Part shown: piece by piece, positions 47,305 to 64,000 of the stretch
Position numbering within the stretch: position 1 is the stretch's first letter
Layout of the letters: each line of letters starts with the position of its first letter
Assembly: GCF_027158005.1 (NCBI RefSeq)
Contig: NZ_JAPVLQ010000006.1
Coordinates: forward strand, 248,001-312,000
Direction of reading: 5' to 3'
DNA: 64,000 nt
Source of the DNA: Rhodococcus sp. H36-A4
GTDB taxonomy: Bacteria > Actinomycetota > Actinomycetes > Mycobacteriales > Mycobacteriaceae
Made by a program: the position numbers and the translations under genes
The notes under the pieces: generated by a model
Database searches by the model: none
What the model was told of the DNA's origin: nothing
Seen by the model: only the letters and a program-made list of their open reading frames with translations

Positions 47305-48913
47305 AGGGGTGGGGGTCGCACGAGTGCAGGTGGTCCGCACTGGTGTGTCGGTCTTGTCCGCTGTGGCGTCCGGCCTCCTGCTGTTCCTGAGCTTCCCTCC
47401 CCGCCCCCTCTGGTTTCTCGCCCCAGTCGGGGTGGCACTTCTCGTCCTCGTCCTGCGCCGTTTCGGTACTACCGGGTCGGTCTCGAAGAAGAGCGGTCTC
47501 GGCTATGGATTCCTCGCAGGACTGGGGTTCTTCGTTCCACTGCTTCCCTGGATCGGTGTCTACGTCGGTCCGCTGCCGTGGCTGGCACTCGCTGCAGCAG
47601 AATCTTTGTTCATCGGTCTCTTCGGCGTACTAGCCGTCGTAGTCTCCCGAAACCGCTGGTGGCCGGTCTCCACGGCTGCGGTGTGGAGCCTCGTCGAGTG
47701 GGCGAGGTCGAGTTTTCCGTTCGGTGGATTCCCTTGGGGCCGATTGTCCTTCGGGCAACCGGACAGTTGGTTGTTGCCGCTCGCGAGCATCGGCGGAGCT
47801 CCGTTGCTGAGCTTCGGCGTTGCGCTTACCGGCACTGGACTTGCGGCGGTCGTATGTACTCTCGCGGCGAGAAAGAAACCTGCTGTCCGAGGCCGACTCG
47901 TTGTCGCGGTCGCGACCACGAGCGCGGCATCCATTGTCGCAGTTGCGCTTCTTCCGACACTGGTGAGCAATGAACCAGAAGCAGGAGAGCGCACCATCAC
48001 CGTGGCCGCAATCCAAGGCAGCGTGCCTCGGTTGGGTCTGGACTTCAACTCTCAGCGCCGCGCGGTATTGGACAATCATGTCCGGGAAACACTGGCGTTG
48101 GCCGACGAAGTATCGGCAGGGCGCGCGGATCGACCGGATCTGGTCGTCTGGCCCGAGAACGCTTCGGATATCGACCCGTTGCGAAACGCGGACGCGGCTT
48201 CGGAAATCACCGCGGCATCATTGGCCGTCGGGGCACCGATTCTCGTCGGCACCGTCCTGGTCAACGACGATCGCACAACCACTAATTCGGTCATCGCATG
48301 GAATGGCGCCGACGGGCCCGGCGAACGTCACGACAAGAAGATAATTCAACCGTTCGGTGAATACTTACCCTACCGAAGCTTCTTTCGAATGTTCTCGGAA
48401 TACGCCGACAAAGCTGGCTACTTCGTCCCGGGTACGGGAAACGGCGTAGTTCACGCTGCTGGTATCGCTGCAGGTATCGCGACGTGCTATGAAGTCGCGT
48501 TCGACAGAGCTTTGACCGAATCTGTCCGATCGGGCGCAGAATTCATCGCGATCCCGACCAACAACGCCACCTTCGGTGACACCGAGATGACCTATCAGCA
48601 GTTGGCGATGTCGAGAATTCGTGCTGTCGAGCACGGGCGATCCGTTGTAGTCGCCGCAACCAGCGGGGTCAGCGCCATTGTCTCGCCCGACGGGTCGGTC
48701 GTCGAGCAGACTCCCTTGTTCGTCCCCGATACCCTCGTCGCACAGATCGGACTCCATAGCCGAACGACCGTCGCAACAGATCTGGGTGCGTGGCCGGAAC
48801 GGCTTATATGCATCAGCGCGGCACTGTTTCTGCTGCTCGCAGTTGTACGCCCGCGAACAACAGGCAACGAGTCGGTTATCGGGCGAGGAAACAATTCAGA
48901 AGTCCGCAAATAA
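47294..48913 (+). CDS. lnt: Apolipoprotein N-acyltransferase
   Basis: Adds the third acyl chain to the N-terminal cysteine of lipoproteins. About six membrane helices (1-235) are followed by a nitrilase-type catalytic domain with the triad Glu288 (VWPENAS), Lys348 (ERHDKKIIQPFGEYLPYR) and Cys398 (ATCYEVAFD). The 539-residue protein ends soon after the last membrane helix, so it lacks the polyprenol-mannose synthase domain fused to Lnt in M. tuberculosis Ppm1 (Rv2051c). The ATG at 47294 lies within the end of the amidohydrolase gene. No mannosyltransferase gene follows; the synthetase comes next. Confidence 0.93.
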   Translation: MALEGVGVARVQVVRTGVSVLSAVASGLLLFLSFPPRPLWFLAPVGVALLVLVLRRFGTTGSVSKKSGLGYGFLAGLGFFVPLLPWIGVYVGPLPWLALAAAESLFIGLFGVLAVVVSRNRWWPVSTAAVWSLVEWARSSFPFGGFPWGRLSFGQPDSWLLPLASIGGAPLLSFGVALTGTGLAAVVCTLAARKKPAVRGRLVVAVATTSAASIVAVALLPTLVSNEPEAGERTITVAAIQGSVPRLGLDFNSQRRAVLDNHVRETLALADEVSAGRADRPDLVVWPENASDIDPLRNADAASEITAASLAVGAPILVGTVLVNDDRTTTNSVIAWNGADGPGERHDKKIIQPFGEYLPYRSFFRMFSEYADKAGYFVPGTGNGVVHAAGIAAGIATCYEVAFDRALTESVRSGAEFIAIPTNNATFGDTEMTYQQLAMSRIRAVEHGRSVVVAATSGVSAIVSPDGSVVEQTPLFVPDTLVAQIGLHSRTTVATDLGAWPERLICISAALFLLLAVVRPRTTGNESVIGRGNNSEVRK

Positions 48914-49035
48914 GCTTTGAACATATTTCAACCCTCATATCGTCCGCTACCGAATTGGACAATTCACTCGACTCACCTGCGGTTTCACCGGAAGTGTAAC
49001 GGACAGGGAATTGTTCTCGATTCTCAATTAATAGT

Positions 49036-49053
49036 CCGCCAAAACAATGGCGG
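49036..49053. promoter_or_regulatory. Inverted repeat CCGCCA-N6-TGGCGG
   Basis: Perfect 6-base arms with a 6-base spacer in an AT-rich segment, about 450 bases before the NRPS start. Could be a regulator site or a small hairpin. Confidence 0.35.
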
Positions 49054-49092
49054 CTGGCTATTGTGTGTTGGTAGATCGAAATTGTCATGAGC

Positions 49093-49115
49093 GCGATATG
49101 CAGCACGCATATCGC
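49093..49115. promoter_or_regulatory. Inverted repeat GCGATATGC-N5-GCATATCGC
   Basis: Perfect 9-base arms with a 5-base spacer, 388 bases before the NRPS ATG and 180 bases after the lnt stop. The dyad size and AT-rich core fit a TetR- or MarR-type operator better than a terminator, but no regulator gene lies nearby. Confidence 0.45.
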
Positions 49116-49502
49116 CAGCCGTCGACCAGGAAGACCGGGGCCCTGGACGTTCGGTGGTGTACGCGCATGAGAGGGGGCGCCGGTGATGAGTCTTGCCGTA
49201 GAAGGCACGGAGTGTAGACAGCCGACCCGCAGCACTGCACGACGTTGGAAACAGACTGCAAGCACGTTTCTGAATCCGCGCACAGTTCCAATCCATGATG
49301 TGGTCCGCTTCGAATCAACCTGAGTTGGCCGATTGCGTTGCCCGCGCCGAGAAGCCGAATGCTCAGTACTGGCCTGCACAACTGCACCCGATCAGAACGG
49401 ACAGTGAACACATTGATCGATCCTGCTCGCGCATCGTATCGACGACCGGTGTCGAAGCCGACGATCTGTTCGACGAGGTTCCCGCGTCAGAAAGGCGAAT
49501 GA

Positions 49503-64000
<14,498 letters not shown>

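Larger units (their letters stand above)
48914..49502. other. 589-base intergenic region between lnt and the NRPS gene
   Basis: No credible gene is seen. The first 190 bases are AT-rich for this genome. Two inverted repeats lie near the centre (49036-49053 and 49093-49115). The longest frames here are on the minus strand, rich in Arg and Cys, and without ribosome sites. The region must hold the NRPS promoter and perhaps its operator. Confidence 0.6.

Noticed and set aside
48876-49379. A 167-codon minus-strand frame between lnt and the NRPS
   Set aside because: It overlaps the end of lnt, is unlike any family, has atypical composition and no ribosome site.

Overview
The window is chromosomal DNA from a high-GC actinobacterium of the Mycobacteriales, most likely a Rhodococcus or close relative. 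The evidence is the Pup-proteasome locus (arc/mpa, dop, pup, prcB, prcA, pafA, pafB, pafC), F420-type PPOX proteins, a DUF4333 protein, and a gene order from the PAC2 gene and metH through to cobN. As I remember it, that order follows Mycobacterium tuberculosis H37Rv from about Rv2125 down to Rv2061c. The assignment comes from reading proteins by eye; no database was searched.

Layout. Positions 1-561 (minus) hold the start of a NirB-like flavoprotein and a small partner. 697-8129 holds a PAC2 protein, B12-dependent methionine synthase metH, a HAD phosphatase, hisE, hisG and a thioesterase-fold protein. 8126-10126 holds a RecB/Cas4-type nuclease divergent from tRNA m1A58 methyltransferase trmI. 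10509-21016 is the Pup-proteasome system, with a PAP2-diacylglycerol kinase fusion gene inserted between prcA and pafA. 21137-28302 holds tatA, tatC, helY, a DUF4333 membrane protein with pentapeptide repeats, a 5'-3' exonuclease-like protein and an Xaa-Pro peptidase. 28304-38597 is an aerobic cobalamin locus (cobL, cobK, cobIJ, cobH, cobG, cobN) with a cobalamin riboswitch before cobN. 38615-48913 holds a PPOX protein, a VOC protein, a TldE/TldD pair, a TSUP permease, a two-component system, fxsA, an amidohydrolase and an unfused lnt.

49503 to the right edge is one uninterrupted reading frame of at least 4,832 codons encoding a nonribosomal peptide synthetase (NRPS). It runs off the window without a stop. 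The modules read C-(half C)-A-PCP / C-A(Ser)-PCP / C-A-PCP-E / C-A..., so the partial product is X1 - L-Ser - D-X3 - X4 and onward. The first adenylation domain and the front half of the second condensation domain use codons ending mainly in G or T, unlike the surrounding DNA. The first and fourth adenylation domains share long, nearly identical DNA blocks at a constant 11,019-bp offset. This looks like recent module shuffling or gene conversion and is the most novel part of the window.

Working together: the proteasome genes form a complete pupylation and degradation pathway (Dop deamidates Pup, PafA ligates it, Arc unfolds, PrcAB degrades), followed by the PafBC DNA-damage activator. The cob genes feed the cofactor of MetH. 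Many genes here (about a dozen) have a TANNNT -10 box 6-8 bases before the start codon, indicating leaderless transcripts. These boxes also helped choose start codons (PAC2 protein, cobG, tldD). I saw no tRNA, rRNA, CRISPR array, insertion sequence or prophage gene.
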